52,832 nucleotides of DNA from Chloroflexota bacterium (GCA_003243965.1 QHBO01000031.1:90457-143288); one strand, 5' to 3'; counted from the first letter of the stretch, positions 33,440 to 42,491 are shown. Made by a program: numbers and translations. The notes: a model not told the origin generated them from the sequence alone.

Positions 33440-34560
33440 CCGAGCCGACCGCATCTCCCCCGACCCGCGTCCCGCGCGTCCCGCTCCAGCCGCCAGGCCC
33501 ACGACTGATCTGGCTCGCGCTGGCGACGCTCGTCGTGCTGTGGCTGGCTCGCGGCATCCTGGCGCCGTTCGTCATCGCGGGCGTGATCGCGTATGCCTTC
33601 ACGCCGCTGATCGACTTCCTCGCCGCGCGAAGCGGGCTGCCTCGCTGGCTTGTCGTGACCATCGCCTACCTCTTGGTCGTCGCCGTGCTCATCGGTCTGC
33701 TGGTCTTCCTTGGCGGTCGCCTGGCGCTCGAGGTCCAGACCCTGGCGCAGCAGGGCCCAAATGCGATCGCCTACGCCCTCCACCAGCTGCTGCGGACGGA
33801 CGTCATCCAGCTCGGCGACAACCGCATCCCGGTGAGCACCATTGCCCAGCAGCTGCAGCTCGCGCTCGCCGGTGCCCTGGCGGGGCCGCGAGATGCGGTG
33901 CACATCGCCGGGCTGGTCGCCGATGTCGCGCTCCAGACCATCCTGACCCTGATCGTCACCTTCTACCTGCTGCTGGACGGCCCGCGCTTCCTGCACTTCG
34001 CGCTGGGCTTCGTTCCCGAGCCGCATCGGGATCGCACCGAGCTGATCGGGCATCGGATCCACGTCGTGCTCGGCCGCTGGCTGCGCGGGCAGCTCATCCT
34101 GATCGCCGGTGTCGCGTTGGTCGTGTATGTCGCACTGGGGCCGATCCTGCACGTGCCCGGCGCGCTGGCCATCGCGGTGGCGACCGGCGTCCTGGAGATC
34201 ATCCCGCTGGTCGGGCCGCTGCTCGCGGGCGGGATTGCCGCGCTGATGGCGCTCTCCAGCGGAGGCATCGGTCTGGCCATCACCGTGGTCGTGATCTTCG
34301 TCGTGCTGCGCCAGGTGGAGGACCAGCTGGTGATGCCGGTGCTCATCGGACGAGTGGTCCACCTGCACCCGGTGATGACGATCTTCGCGGTGCTGGTCGG
34401 CATCTCGGCTTGGGGAATCCTGGGAGGGCTGCTGGCCGTTCCGGCTGCCGCCGCGCTCAACGTTACGCTGCAGGAGCTGTATCCCGGCAACCAGCGGACG
34501 CGCCCCGAGCGCGACGAAGGCGTATCGACCCCCGCCGCGCCCGGTCCGGAGCCTCAGTGA
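33436..34560 (+). CDS. AI-2E family (PerM/TqsA-type) permease
   Basis: 374 residues with about eight helices, PF01594. Family signatures are IAGVIAYAFTPLIDFLAARS after the second helix, TILTLIVTFYLLLDGPRFL, then HRIHVVLGRWLRGQLILIAG and GVLEIIPLVGPLLAGGIAAL. The conserved HPVMTIFAVLVGISAWGILG region near the C-terminus is present. Members have been linked to signal export, Na+/H+ antiport and general export; the substrate here is unknown. The ATG at 33436 overlaps the glycosidase stop as ATGA; the longer upstream frame runs through the glycosidase gene and is rejected. It converges on the phosphoesterase gene with a 7-bp overlap. Confidence 0.9.
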   Translation: MTEPTASPPTRVPRVPLQPPGPRLIWLALATLVVLWLARGILAPFVIAGVIAYAFTPLIDFLAARSGLPRWLVVTIAYLLVVAVLIGLLVFLGGRLALEVQTLAQQGPNAIAYALHQLLRTDVIQLGDNRIPVSTIAQQLQLALAGALAGPRDAVHIAGLVADVALQTILTLIVTFYLLLDGPRFLHFALGFVPEPHRDRTELIGHRIHVVLGRWLRGQLILIAGVALVVYVALGPILHVPGALAIAVATGVLEIIPLVGPLLAGGIAALMALSSGGIGLAITVVVIFVVLRQVEDQLVMPVLIGRVVHLHPVMTIFAVLVGISAWGILGGLLAVPAAAALNVTLQELYPGNQRTRPERDEGVSTPAAPGPEPQ

Positions 34561-35837
34561 TCGCGATCGGTCCCTGGCTGCAGGAACTCGGTCATCGGTT
34601 TCACCTGGCGACTGTCTGAGGCGTTCTCGAGGTACCCGAGACCCCAAGCGGCCTCGAGGGTTCTCAGCAACGAGTAGTGGTTGTACGGCTGGCTGCTGGT
34701 GTAGTGCCGCACCCCATTCCGCGCGATGACGATGGCCGGGACCAGCCCCCCGCCATAGGTGCACGACGCCGCCGGACCCGCGGCGCAATGCCACACATTG
34801 CCATCGAGCGTGCCGTGCGAGGTGCGGAACGCATACCCGTCGGGAAGGAGCGGCGAGTCGCAGCAGCCTGCCGCCGACTCCCATCCGTCGGTGGTCGGAT
34901 CGCCGGTGTAATCGTTCTCGTCGGTGAGCAGGAAGATGGCGCTGTTGCCGGTCCACGCTCTGCTGCGCATGATCGCGTTCACCGCGGTCCGCACGAACGC
35001 GTCGGCCTTCGCCTTGAGCGCCGCATCGTTCGGATCGTCCTTCGCGCTGCCGTACGGGCATGGGGCGCCGTCGACGCCTTCGCCGGCCACGGTGGTGTAC
35101 ACGCCGCCGTGCATGTCATGGCACTGGTTGGGGCTGATCCACACGAAGTCGGCGACCTTGCCGCGGGCCAGGTCACCGGCAAGGCTGGTGTAGGGCTTGA
35201 TCTTGGCCAGCCGGGCCGGGTTGCTGCGGATGTCCTCGAACAGGACGAACGGGTTGTGCTTGCTGACGTACAGCGCCGCGTTGGCCGGGTACTGGTCACC
35301 CAGGAAGCTTGCGCTCGGCATGGTTTCCATGTACGCCGCCCACGACTTGCCGCGCTCCTCCAACTGGTCGATGAGATTGCGGTGGTCGAAGCGGTTCGCC
35401 GGGTTGTCGTCGTTCACGAACCAGTTGCTGCCGCTGATGGCGCCGACGTAGTTCGGCAGGCTCGGATGCGTGACCCCGTAGTAGTTGGCGGCCATCCCGT
35501 AGGTCCGCGCCAGCGAGGTGATGAACGGGGCGTTCCGGTCGCCGATGACGCTCGAGCGACTGTGGTTTTCGAGCATGATCACGAACACGTGATCCAGCCG
35601 GCCGCGCGCGCCGTCGTTGGCGACGGCCCCGCGGCTCGCGCCCGCCCCGGTAGCCTGCGTGGCTCCGAGGCTGCCGCCCACAGCGCTGCTGGTGCTCGCC
35701 GCGACGAGGACCAGGCTGGCAGCCAGCGTGACAACCGTCCTCCATCGGGTTAGCGTCAGACCGGATCGGGTCAGACCGGAGCGGGTCAGACCGGATGCGG
35801 TCGAACCGAACACACTCAAACGGGACGCGCTGTTCAT
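34554..35837 (-). CDS. secreted phosphoesterase (phospholipase C/acid phosphatase family, PF04185)
   Basis: 427 residues. A long signal region (about 1-55) with three SGLTR-like repeats ahead of a hydrophobic core (VVTLAASLVLVAASTSS) directs export. Catalytic-type motifs are VFVIMLENHS (the ENxS metal/nucleophile motif), HPSLPNYVGAISGSNWFVND, FLLTDENDYTGD (metal-binding Asp/Glu/Asn/Asp), and SHGTLDGN and YNHYSLLRTLEAAWGL near the end. Substrates may be phospholipids or phosphomonoesters. The ATG at 35837 is preceded by GGAGG with 7-nt spacing; the upstream extension lacks signal character. A tandem 11-bp repeat resembling a Pho box lies ~95 bp upstream. It is convergent with the AI-2E gene and overlaps it by 7 bp. 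Confidence 0.9.
   Translation of the reverse strand: MNSASRLSVFGSTASGLTRSGLTRSGLTLTRWRTVVTLAASLVLVAASTSSAVGGSLGATQATGAGASRGAVANDGARGRLDHVFVIMLENHSRSSVIGDRNAPFITSLARTYGMAANYYGVTHPSLPNYVGAISGSNWFVNDDNPANRFDHRNLIDQLEERGKSWAAYMETMPSASFLGDQYPANAALYVSKHNPFVLFEDIRSNPARLAKIKPYTSLAGDLARGKVADFVWISPNQCHDMHGGVYTTVAGEGVDGAPCPYGSAKDDPNDAALKAKADAFVRTAVNAIMRSRAWTGNSAIFLLTDENDYTGDPTTDGWESAAGCCDSPLLPDGYAFRTSHGTLDGNVWHCAAGPAASCTYGGGLVPAIVIARNGVRHYTSSQPYNHYSLLRTLEAAWGLGYLENASDSRQVKPMTEFLQPGTDRDH
35759..35803. repeat. 15-bp tandem repeats in the phosphoesterase signal region
   Basis: Three 15-bp units of the form GACCGGATCGGGTCA (35759-35773, 35774-35788, 35789-35803, with small changes), plus a degenerate fourth. 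They encode the repeated SGLTR of the signal peptide n-region and are likely to vary in number among strains. Confidence 0.7.
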
Positions 35838-35904
35838 CCGTGTTCCTCCGAGCTCTTTCGGGCGGCACGCAGTCCGGCCGCCGTGCGGTTTCGAACAGTG
35901 TGCG

Positions 35905-35921
35905 ACGCGGAAAAACCGCGT
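35905..35921. repeat. hairpin ACGCGG-AAAAA-CCGCGT
   Basis: Perfect 6-bp arms with an A5 loop, between the phosphoesterase gene and the Pho-like repeats. Role unknown; it may structure the 5' leader of the phosphoesterase mRNA. Confidence 0.5.
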
Positions 35922-35930
35922 GTGCGCATT

Positions 35931-35952
35931 CCGTGAAGGAGCCGTGAAGGCT
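35931..35952 (-). promoter_or_regulatory. Pho-box-like 11-bp direct repeat upstream of the phosphoesterase
   Basis: CCGTGAAGG-AG and CCGTGAAGG-CT repeat with an 11-bp period. Read on the minus strand each unit contains CTTCACGG, similar to the GTTCACC-type units (11-bp period) that PhoP binds in Actinobacteria. A CACACT hexamer at 35902-35897 could be the -10. Assignment rests on spacing and motif only. Confidence 0.5.
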
Positions 35953-36041
35953 GAGCACCGATGGGGTGGCACACGCCCCGGCTGCGTGTGGCCAGCCGCT
36001 TGCTTGGGTGATCCGCACAGCGTGCAGCGGAGCCGAGACCG

Positions 36042-36956
36042 ATGACCTTCAACCCGAACGCGCAGTTGGACCCCTCACAGGTCGAGGACGTCCGGGGTGG
36101 CGGCGGCCGTCTCGGTGGGCGCGGCGGGATGGTGGCCGGCGGCGGTCTGGGCGGGGTCGTGATCGTGGTCCTCTACCTGCTGCTGGGGGGCAACCTGAGT
36201 GGAACAGGTTCCCAGAGTGGCGGCCTTGGCGGCCTGGGCGATCTCGTCAACCAGACGGTCGATGCGCAGGGGGTGCCCGATAACACCCAGCTCGCCTCCG
36301 ACTGCAAGACCGGCGCGGACGCCAACCAGCGCGACGACTGCCGGGTGCTGGGCTACGTGAACAGCGTCCAGGCCTACTGGAAGGGCGCCTTCCAGGCCCA
36401 GGGCAAGACGTACGTGCCGGCCAAGACGCGCTTCTTCACCAACCAGACCGAGACCGGCTGCGGTACGGCCACCACCCAGGTCGGGCCGTTCTACTGCCCG
36501 GCCGATCGGTACATCTACATCGATCTGGGGTTCTTCGAGGCGCTCCGCACCCAGTTCGGAGCCCAGGGCGGGCCGTTCGCAGAGGGATATGTGATCGCCC
36601 ACGAGTACGGGCACCACGTGCAGGATCTGATGGGAGCGCTGGGTGGCTCGTCGGGGCAGACCGGGGCGCAGGGACAGTCGGTCCGCGTCGAGCTGCAGGC
36701 CGACTGCTACGCCGGTGTGTGGGCCAACCACGCGGTCGAGACGCAGTTCCTCCAGCCGCTGACGGCCGCGAACATTGCCGATGCGCTCGATGCGGCCAGC
36801 GCGGTGGGCGACGACCGCATCCAGAAGCAGACGCAGGGAAGCGTCAACCCCGAGTCGTGGACGCACGGCTCCTCCGCACAGCGCCAGCACTGGTTCAGCG
36901 TTGGTTACCAGGGCGGTCAGGCGACGCAGTGCGACACCTTCAAGGGACCGATCTAG
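36042..36956 (+). CDS. YpfJ-type neutral zinc metallopeptidase
   Basis: 304 residues, PF04228. A Gly-rich cytoplasmic start ([14 protein letters not shown]) precedes a single membrane helix (about 37-50), then an extracytoplasmic catalytic domain. The zinc motif is HEYGHH at about 187-192 within [16 protein letters not shown], with the third ligand expected in [15 protein letters not shown]. Four cysteines ([26 protein letters not shown]) suggest disulfides, consistent with an exterior position. The natural substrate is unknown. It ends in a CTAG overlap with the convergent transaldolase gene. The ATG is preceded by GGAG about 10 nt upstream. Confidence 0.93.
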   Translation: MTFNPNAQLDPSQVEDVRGGGGRLGGRGGMVAGGGLGGVVIVVLYLLLGGNLSGTGSQSGGLGGLGDLVNQTVDAQGVPDNTQLASDCKTGADANQRDDCRVLGYVNSVQAYWKGAFQAQGKTYVPAKTRFFTNQTETGCGTATTQVGPFYCPADRYIYIDLGFFEALRTQFGAQGGPFAEGYVIAHEYGHHVQDLMGALGGSSGQTGAQGQSVRVELQADCYAGVWANHAVETQFLQPLTAANIADALDAASAVGDDRIQKQTQGSVNPESWTHGSSAQRQHWFSVGYQGGQATQCDTFKGPI

Positions 36957-38059
36957 GGGAGCGCCTCGGGCCGGTCCGGATCCGGCAGGACGAAGTCACG
37001 GACCACAGCCTCGAGCTCCGCTGAGGCGCCGATGAACTGGCGCAGGGTCCGCACCGTGGCCCCGTATCCGTCCAGCTCACCGATCGCCAGCCCATCCGGT
37101 TCATAGGCCCGATGGAAATCGGGCAGCAGGCGCCGCAGCTCGTCCACGATGCGCTCGTCGACCGCGTCGTCGATCCGTGACCGGACCTCGAGCGAGGAGG
37201 CGTTGAATCGGACCTGCCAGGCGTGGGTCATGGTCAGGATCACGTTCCCGCCGATGAGCTGGCTCCAATGCAGGTGGTTGCGGAACGCCGCCGCCAGCAG
37301 GCGGGTTCGGTAGCCGCGCTCGCGGAAGAGCGCGTACGCGCGCTTGAAGACCGCCACCCCCGCCCAGTCGGCTGCGCCGGGCGTGAGGGTCAGCCCTTCC
37401 CGATCGGCCACAACCTTGAGCCAGTCGTCGAGCCGCCCGACCACCAGGGTGCAGACCGAGTGGACGTCGTCGGCCGAATCTCCGCCCGCTGCCCGGCGGG
37501 CGAGCCCGCGCTCGACGGCATCGGCCACCGCAATGGCGCCCGCGAGCGTGGTGTTGACCGTCGCGTTGACGCTGATCCCCCGGCAAGTGGCGTCCTCGAT
37601 GGCGCGCAGCCCTGCGACGGTGACCGGCAGCTTGACCTGCATGTTGGGCGCGAGGGCGGCGAATTCGCGCGCCTGGTCGAGCATCGCGGCGGCGTCGCGG
37701 TAGAGGCCGGGATCAGTCTGGATCGACAGCCTGCCCTTGGCTCCGCCGGTCGCCTCGAAGATGGGCAGCAGCAGCGCCGCGCCGCGCTGTGCGATCTCGG
37801 CCACGATGGTCCAGGCGATCCACGCCTCGGAGGCGCGCGGCGCCGCGGCAAACAGCTCACGGGCGCGACGGCGCCACCGCTCCCGCTCAGCTCGCAGAAC
37901 CTCGAGCACGATGGGCGGGTTGCTGGTAGCGCCCACCGCGCCGTTGGCGATCGCGTACTCGAGCTCGTCGATCGCGGACGAGTCGTTCCACCAGTCGGTC
38001 GGTGTGGTGTGCGCCATCCGCATCAGCGGCGTCTCGGTTGCGGTCGCGGTCGCGTTCAT
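36953..38059 (-). CDS. transaldolase family protein
   Basis: 368 residues, PF00923. The Schiff-base lysine is K143 in [20 protein letters not shown], in the strand 4-like position of the TIM barrel. Other landmarks are [20 protein letters not shown] (usually ATTNPSL or TSNP) and [25 protein letters not shown]. Transaldolases transfer a dihydroxyacetone unit between sugar phosphates; divergent relatives act on other ketose phosphates, so the substrate may be the sugar imported by the ABC system upstream. ATG 38059 is chosen because GGAGAGG lies before it. TAGACT at 38099-38094 indicates its own promoter 112 bp downstream of the permease gene. Confidence 0.85.
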   Translation of the reverse strand: MNATATATETPLMRMAHTTPTDWWNDSSAIDELEYAIANGAVGATSNPPIVLEVLRAERERWRRRARELFAAAPRASEAWIAWTIVAEIAQRGAALLLPIFEATGGAKGRLSIQTDPGLYRDAAAMLDQAREFAALAPNMQVKLPVTVAGLRAIEDATCRGISVNATVNTTLAGAIAVADAVERGLARRAAGGDSADDVHSVCTLVVGRLDDWLKVVADREGLTLTPGAADWAGVAVFKRAYALFRERGYRTRLLAAAFRNHLHWSQLIGGNVILTMTHAWQVRFNASSLEVRSRIDDAVDERIVDELRRLLPDFHRAYEPDGLAIGELDGYGATVRTLRQFIGASAELEAVVRDFVLPDPDRPEALP

Positions 38060-38093
38060 GCAGCCTCTCCGGTGGGCATCCGGCCAATGGTCG

Positions 38094-38121
38094 AGTCTAC
38101 CGCGCAGGGCGCCGATCGGCG
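38094..38121 (-). promoter_or_regulatory. -10 (TAGACT) and 12-bp palindrome upstream of the transaldolase gene
   Basis: TAGACT on the minus strand (38099-38094) predicts a start about 28 nt before the ATG, with a Shine-Dalgarno site in the leader. CGCCGATCGGCG (38110-38121) is a perfect palindrome just upstream and could be an operator or the last permease gene's terminator stem. Confidence 0.45.
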
Positions 38122-38171
38122 TCAGGGCCGCAGTGCCCGCGACCGAGGTCCGCATCGGTCCGCCCCGGCGC

Positions 38172-39008
38172 TCATTTCTCGCGGATCACGCCAAAGGTCA
38201 GCCCGGTCATGACGTACCGGCGGGCGAGCAGCATCAGCAGCAGCGGGATGACGATGGCGATCGTGCCCCCCGCCGCCATGTCGTTCCAGATGATCTCGAA
38301 CTGGGTGACCAGGCCCTGCACCCCGACGGGGAAGGTCATCGCCTGCGGCGTGGCGGTGAGGATGAAGGCGAACAGGAACTCCGCCCAGTCGAAGGCGAAG
38401 ACGATGATCCCCGCCGCCAGCAGTCCGGTGCTGGCCAGGGGCAGCAGCACGGTGCGGAATGCACGCCAGCGGGTCGCGCCGTCGACCAGCGCCGCCTCCT
38501 CGATCTCGAGCGGGATCTCCTCGAGGAAGCCCTTCAGCATCCAGATCGCCAGCGGCAGGTTGAAGATGGTGTAGACCAGGATCAGCGCCGGCAACTGGTT
38601 GTACAGGCCGACGCTGCGCACGATGGTGAAGTACGGGATGACCACCGCGATGGGTGGCAGGAAGCGCAGCGACAGCGCCCAGTTCAGGACGAAGCTGCGC
38701 AGGCCGCGGCCGATCGGGAGGCGGGTCAGCGGATAGGTGATCGCGAACGCGACGGCCAGCGCCAGCACGGTCGCCGACAGGCCGGCAATCACGCTGTTGA
38801 GCAGCAGGCCACTCATCCCGCGGGTCACCAGCACGCTGACGTACGGCGCGATGGTTGGATTCTGGGGGAACAGCGTCGGGACGGCCGAGTAGAGCTCCGC
38901 CTTGGTCTTGAGCGAGGTGACGACGAGGTAGTAGAGCGGAAAGGCAAACACCAGCACGGCGACCACCAGCACGGCGGTGGTCAGGATGCGCCTCACGATG
39001 CGTGGCAT
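38172..39008 (-). CDS. carbohydrate ABC transporter permease (MalG-like)
   Basis: 278 residues with six helices. The ATPase-docking EAA loop reads EEAALVDGATRWRAFRTVLL, with the E-A-A and G residues placed correctly. MTFPVGVQGLVTQFEIIWNDMAAGGTIAI is typical of CUT1 MalG-like partners. It is the second permease of a binding-protein-dependent sugar importer. The ATG overlaps the stop of the other permease (TGATG). No ATP-binding protein is encoded nearby, so the complex must borrow a shared MsmX/UgpC-type ATPase from elsewhere in the genome. Confidence 0.93.
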   Translation of the reverse strand: MPRIVRRILTTAVLVVAVLVFAFPLYYLVVTSLKTKAELYSAVPTLFPQNPTIAPYVSVLVTRGMSGLLLNSVIAGLSATVLALAVAFAITYPLTRLPIGRGLRSFVLNWALSLRFLPPIAVVIPYFTIVRSVGLYNQLPALILVYTIFNLPLAIWMLKGFLEEIPLEIEEAALVDGATRWRAFRTVLLPLASTGLLAAGIIVFAFDWAEFLFAFILTATPQAMTFPVGVQGLVTQFEIIWNDMAAGGTIAIVIPLLLMLLARRYVMTGLTFGVIREK

Positions 39009-39904
39009 CAGCGACGCTCGGCCGGCAGGAAGCGGCTGATCAGCGTGTAGAACAGGGTCATGGCGACCATCACCACCACCGCCAACGCGGCCGACTGACC
39101 GAGGTCGCTGAAGCGGAACGCCAACCGGTACAGATACAGGCTGAGGAACTCGGTCGTGGTGCCAGGCCCGCCGCCGGTCAGGACGTAGACGTGATCGAAG
39201 ACGCGCAGCACGTCCGCGATGCGGAACACCACGACCAGCAGGATCAGCGGCTGGAGGTAGTGGAGCTCGATGTGGCGGAACTGGGTCCAGGACGTCGCAC
39301 CGTCGAGCTGTGCTGCCTCGACCGACTCGAAGGGCACCGTCTGCAGGCCGGCAAACATGATCAGGTACACGAACGGCGTCCACTGCCAGATATCCACCGA
39401 TGCGACCGCCAGCATCGCCAGCGGCGCGTTGGAGAGCCACAGGATCTGGTTGTGGCCGGTGTCGCCCAGCAGGGCGTTGAGGATCCCGTAGTCAGGGGCA
39501 TAGACCAGGCGGAAGACGACGCCGACGGCGATCTGCGGGATGACGATCGGGATCATGGCCGAGACGTAGATCAGCGCACGCAACGCGGCCGAATGCACCG
39601 TGCGATGGACCAGCAGCGCCAGCCCGAGTCCGAGCAGCAGCTCGGTGGGCAGGACCACGACCGCGTAGATCGCCGTCTGCTTGATCGACTCGTAGAGCTG
39701 CGGATTGCCGAGGGCCCGTCCGAAGTTCTCCAGGCCGATGAACTGGCCGGTGCTGTTCGTGACTGCCTGCACGACCGCAAGCACGAACGGGACAGTCGCC
39801 GCCACGAAGACCGTGCCAAAGACCGGCAGGAGCAACCGCAGCGCGAGTCGCTCCTGCCGGCTGCGTGCGGACCACGAGGTCCGAAGCCGGGCGGTGGGAG
39901 TCAT
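39008..39904 (-). CDS. carbohydrate ABC transporter permease (MalF/UgpA-like)
   Basis: 298 residues with six helices. The EAA loop is ESVEAAQLDGATSWTQFRHI. VFDHVYVLTGGGPGTTTEFL with LYLYRLAFRF is the signature stretch of CUT1 inner membrane components. It follows the binding-protein gene by 40 bp and is the first permease in the operon. An early helix (LRLLLPVFGTVFVAATVPFV) with a basic N-terminus sets topology. Cargo is unknown; the surrounding dehydrogenase and transaldolase suggest a sugar or polyol. Confidence 0.93.
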   Translation of the reverse strand: MTPTARLRTSWSARSRQERLALRLLLPVFGTVFVAATVPFVLAVVQAVTNSTGQFIGLENFGRALGNPQLYESIKQTAIYAVVVLPTELLLGLGLALLVHRTVHSAALRALIYVSAMIPIVIPQIAVGVVFRLVYAPDYGILNALLGDTGHNQILWLSNAPLAMLAVASVDIWQWTPFVYLIMFAGLQTVPFESVEAAQLDGATSWTQFRHIELHYLQPLILLVVVFRIADVLRVFDHVYVLTGGGPGTTTEFLSLYLYRLAFRFSDLGQSAALAVVVMVAMTLFYTLISRFLPAERR

Positions 39905-39944
39905 CGGTGGATCCGCAAAACGACCGAACGATGACTCCGCATCG

Positions 39945-41255
39945 CTACTTGGTCGGGTAGCCGGCCGCCTTCATCAGGCTCCGGATCTCAGTCGAGGCCT
40001 TGGTCACCACGTCCTGGGCGGTCTCCTGGCCCGCCAGCGCGGCGTTCAGGTGATTGCCGAGGATCGTCTCCACCGCATTCCACTGATCGGTGCGCGGACG
40101 CCAGTTGGGCGGCGCCTGGAGCGCCTCCGCAAGCACCGAGAAGTACGGGTTCTTGTCGGCCAGCGAGGCATCCTTGAGGACGCTCGTCCGCGACGGAATG
40201 CCGCCGCTCTGCGCGTAGGTCTTCTGCGTATCGGCCTGCAGCATCCACTTGATGAAGTCGGCCGCCGCCTGCTGGTTCTTCGACGCCTTGGGGATGCCCA
40301 GCATCCAGTTGCCCATCATCCCGACCCCCTTGCCACTCGGCCCCTTGGGAATCGGCATGAATCCGACCTTGCCGACCACCTTGGAGGAGCTCGGGTCGAG
40401 GACGGCGGTGTTGATCTCGCCGGGCCACGTCGACGACTGGTAGCCCTGGCCGATGGCCATCAGCCGATCGCGGTCAGCGGCGTCGGTGCTGGCCGGATCG
40501 GCCTGCGCCACGGCCTTCAGGTCGTTCACCAGGAACTTGACCGCGGAAAGGGACTTCTGGTCGTCGAAGACGACGTTCCAGTTGTCGTCGAAGACGTCAC
40601 CGCCGAACGACCACAGGATCGGCAGAAAGTCCGCCACGACCGGGTTGGTGGCCTTGCCGCGGATGATGTAGCCGGCAAGGTCGGGCTTGTTCTGGGCCTT
40701 TGCATTGGCGAGGACCTCGTCATACGAGGCCGGCGCCGTGGGCGTCAGGTCCTTGCGGTACATGAACATCTCGACGTTGCCGACGATCGTCACCCCCAGC
40801 AGCGCCGGGGACTTGCTCTTCTCGGTCGGCGGTACCGGCCCACGGGGCGGAGGCCAGGTCCCCACGTCCCACACTACCGAGGCGACGTCAGGGTCCTTCT
40901 GGATCCCCAGCTTGCCGAGATCGGCGAGCGAGTTGCCGGTGCCGAACTTCGGCATCCATGGGTCGTCCATCATCGCCAGGTCGTAGGTCGCCTCGTTCGC
41001 CTGAAAGGCGTTGACGAGCTTCGAGTAGAGGTCCGCGTACGGGGACTCCACGATCTGGATCTTCACCCCGGTCTTCTGGGTGTACATCGGTGCCAGCGCC
41101 TTGAGGCCGGCGTCCTCCACACCCTGCACCGCGGCGATGGTCAGGGTCACGTTCGACCCGCCACCGCTGCTCCCCGGGGAACCGGAGGTCCCCGTGCCGC
41201 AGGCGCTGATGAGCAACGCCAGCGTCAGCACGACCACTCGCTTCCAGGATCCCAT
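39945..41255 (-). CDS. ABC transporter sugar-binding lipoprotein
   Basis: 436 residues, PF01547/MalE-type. The signal peptide ends in the lipobox LISAC at about residue 19, so the mature protein is a membrane-tethered lipoprotein with a Gly/Ser linker (GTGTSGSPGSSGG) before the binding domain. GVKIQIVESPYADLYSKLVN, DLAMMDDPWMPKFGTGNSLA and KGVGMMGNWMLGIPKASKN are the usual CUT1 binding-protein features. AGGAG lies 6 nt before the ATG. It is separated from the dehydrogenase gene by 59 bp with a perfect hairpin, which may raise the level of this most needed component. Confidence 0.93.
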   Translation of the reverse strand: MGSWKRVVVLTLALLISACGTGTSGSPGSSGGGSNVTLTIAAVQGVEDAGLKALAPMYTQKTGVKIQIVESPYADLYSKLVNAFQANEATYDLAMMDDPWMPKFGTGNSLADLGKLGIQKDPDVASVVWDVGTWPPPRGPVPPTEKSKSPALLGVTIVGNVEMFMYRKDLTPTAPASYDEVLANAKAQNKPDLAGYIIRGKATNPVVADFLPILWSFGGDVFDDNWNVVFDDQKSLSAVKFLVNDLKAVAQADPASTDAADRDRLMAIGQGYQSSTWPGEINTAVLDPSSSKVVGKVGFMPIPKGPSGKGVGMMGNWMLGIPKASKNQQAAADFIKWMLQADTQKTYAQSGGIPSRTSVLKDASLADKNPYFSVLAEALQAPPNWRPRTDQWNAVETILGNHLNAALAGQETAQDVVTKASTEIRSLMKAAGYPTK

Positions 41256-41284
41256 CTGATACTCCTCACTCCCGAGTCCGAAGT

Positions 41285-41302
41285 CCGACGCGCTCGCGTC
41301 GG
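41285..41302. repeat. 18-bp hairpin between dehydrogenase and binding-protein genes
   Basis: CCGACGCGCTCGCGTCGG is an 8-bp-arm stem with a 2-nt loop, placed 30 bp upstream of the binding-protein start. It may be an mRNA processing or partial termination stem within the operon. Confidence 0.5.
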
Positions 41303-41314
41303 GCCGATCACGTG

Positions 41315-42376
41315 TCAGGTACCGACCGCCTCCTCACCTCCCCTCTCCGACGCGGGTACGGTGACGGCTGCCGATTGCTCCCTCGCGCCGAGGTCAGCCA
41401 GCATCACCGGCCTGCCGTCGAGGCGGGACCGCGTCGCCGCGACGCTGATGCGCATCGCCTCCAGCGCATCGCGAGCGGTGCATTCGCTCTCCTGCTCGCC
41501 GGCAACGACCCGCAGGAACGCGAGGAGCTCGGCCCGATAGGCGGCCTCGAAGCGGCCGAGGAAGCCGGTCCAGCCTGCACCGATGGCTGACGCCGGCTCG
41601 CGTTCCACGGGGCGCAGCGGGGTGTTCGGCCCGAGACCGACGCTCACCGCGTCGCGCGACCCGATGAGCTCGACCCGCACGTCGTAGCCGCGCGGGTCGT
41701 GGCGCGTCTGTCCGAGCAGGGCGATCGTGCCGTCCCGCAGGCGCAGCACGACCGCCGCCGTGTCGACGTCATGGTGCCGCGCGAAGACCGGGAACGCTCG
41801 GACCGTCCCGACCGCGTGGAGCTCCTCGACCTCCTGGCCGGTGAGCCAGCGCAGCGAATCGAAATCGTGAATCGACGAGTCCCGGAAGAGGCCGCCGGAG
41901 ATCGGAATGTACGCGTCGGGCGGCGGCTGGTGGTCGTGCGCGATCAGTCGCACGAGGTACACGACGCCCAGCTCACCGCTCTCAACCATCCGGCGCGCCT
42001 CCCGGTAACCGGCGTCGAAGCGTCGCTGGAAGCCGACCTGGACCGGCACACCGCTCGACTCGATCTTGTCGACCAGCGCCTCGGTCTGGGGCAGATCAAA
42101 GGCAAGCGGCTTCTCGACGAAGGTCGGGATGCCCCGATCGACTGCCATCGAGACCAGCCGGGCGTGCGCATCGGTCGAGGCAGCGATCACCGCCGCGTCG
42201 GCACCGTCGAATGCCTCCTCCACCCCCGCCGCCGTCTCCGCGCCGAGGCGGGCGGCGCTGGTCCGCGCGCGGTCGGGGTCAGCATCGGAGACGATCAGCT
42301 GGACGCCGGGCTGGGCGCCCAGGAGTTGGCCGTGCACCTCCCCGATGCGGCCGGTGCCGATGAGCGCGACCTTCAT
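41315..42376 (-). CDS. Gfo/Idh/MocA family NAD(P)-dependent dehydrogenase (inositol dehydrogenase-like)
   Basis: 353 residues. The Rossmann motif is MKVALIGTGRIGEVHGQLLG; EKPLAFD carries the conserved catalytic lysine (about 94), and VQVGFQRRFDAGYREARRMV plus GLFRDSSIHDFDSLRWLTG with the catalytic Asp/His pair match myo-inositol 2-dehydrogenase and related sugar dehydrogenases. It oxidises a hydroxyl of a cyclitol or sugar with NAD(P)+. GGAG lies 7 nt before the ATG at 42376. It is the first gene of the ABC/sugar operon and has a full promoter (TTGATT, 18 bp, TATTGT) with an operator over the -10. A long upstream open frame is a shadow of the divergent flavoprotein gene. Confidence 0.9.
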   Translation of the reverse strand: MKVALIGTGRIGEVHGQLLGAQPGVQLIVSDADPDRARTSAARLGAETAAGVEEAFDGADAAVIAASTDAHARLVSMAVDRGIPTFVEKPLAFDLPQTEALVDKIESSGVPVQVGFQRRFDAGYREARRMVESGELGVVYLVRLIAHDHQPPPDAYIPISGGLFRDSSIHDFDSLRWLTGQEVEELHAVGTVRAFPVFARHHDVDTAAVVLRLRDGTIALLGQTRHDPRGYDVRVELIGSRDAVSVGLGPNTPLRPVEREPASAIGAGWTGFLGRFEAAYRAELLAFLRVVAGEQESECTARDALEAMRISVAATRSRLDGRPVMLADLGAREQSAAVTVPASERGGEEAVGT

Positions 42377-42441
42377 TCCGGGGCTCCGGCCTCGGTCATG
42401 GCGTGGACTCCGCATGGCGAACAGGGACCGGGCAGATGCAG

Positions 42442-42482
42442 GCGATTGCGCACAATAGCCCTCGCCCGGCCGCTGAATCAAG
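42442..42482 (-). promoter_or_regulatory. promoter and LacI-like operator of the dehydrogenase/ABC operon
   Basis: On the minus strand TTGATT (42482-42477), 18 nt, then TATTGT (42458-42453). The inverted repeat GGC-T-ATTG-TGCG-CAAT-C-GCC (42461-42442) covers the -10, with 7 of 8 arm positions pairing, so a repressor bound there would block transcription. Confidence 0.65.
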
Positions 42483-42491
42483 ACGGCAAGC

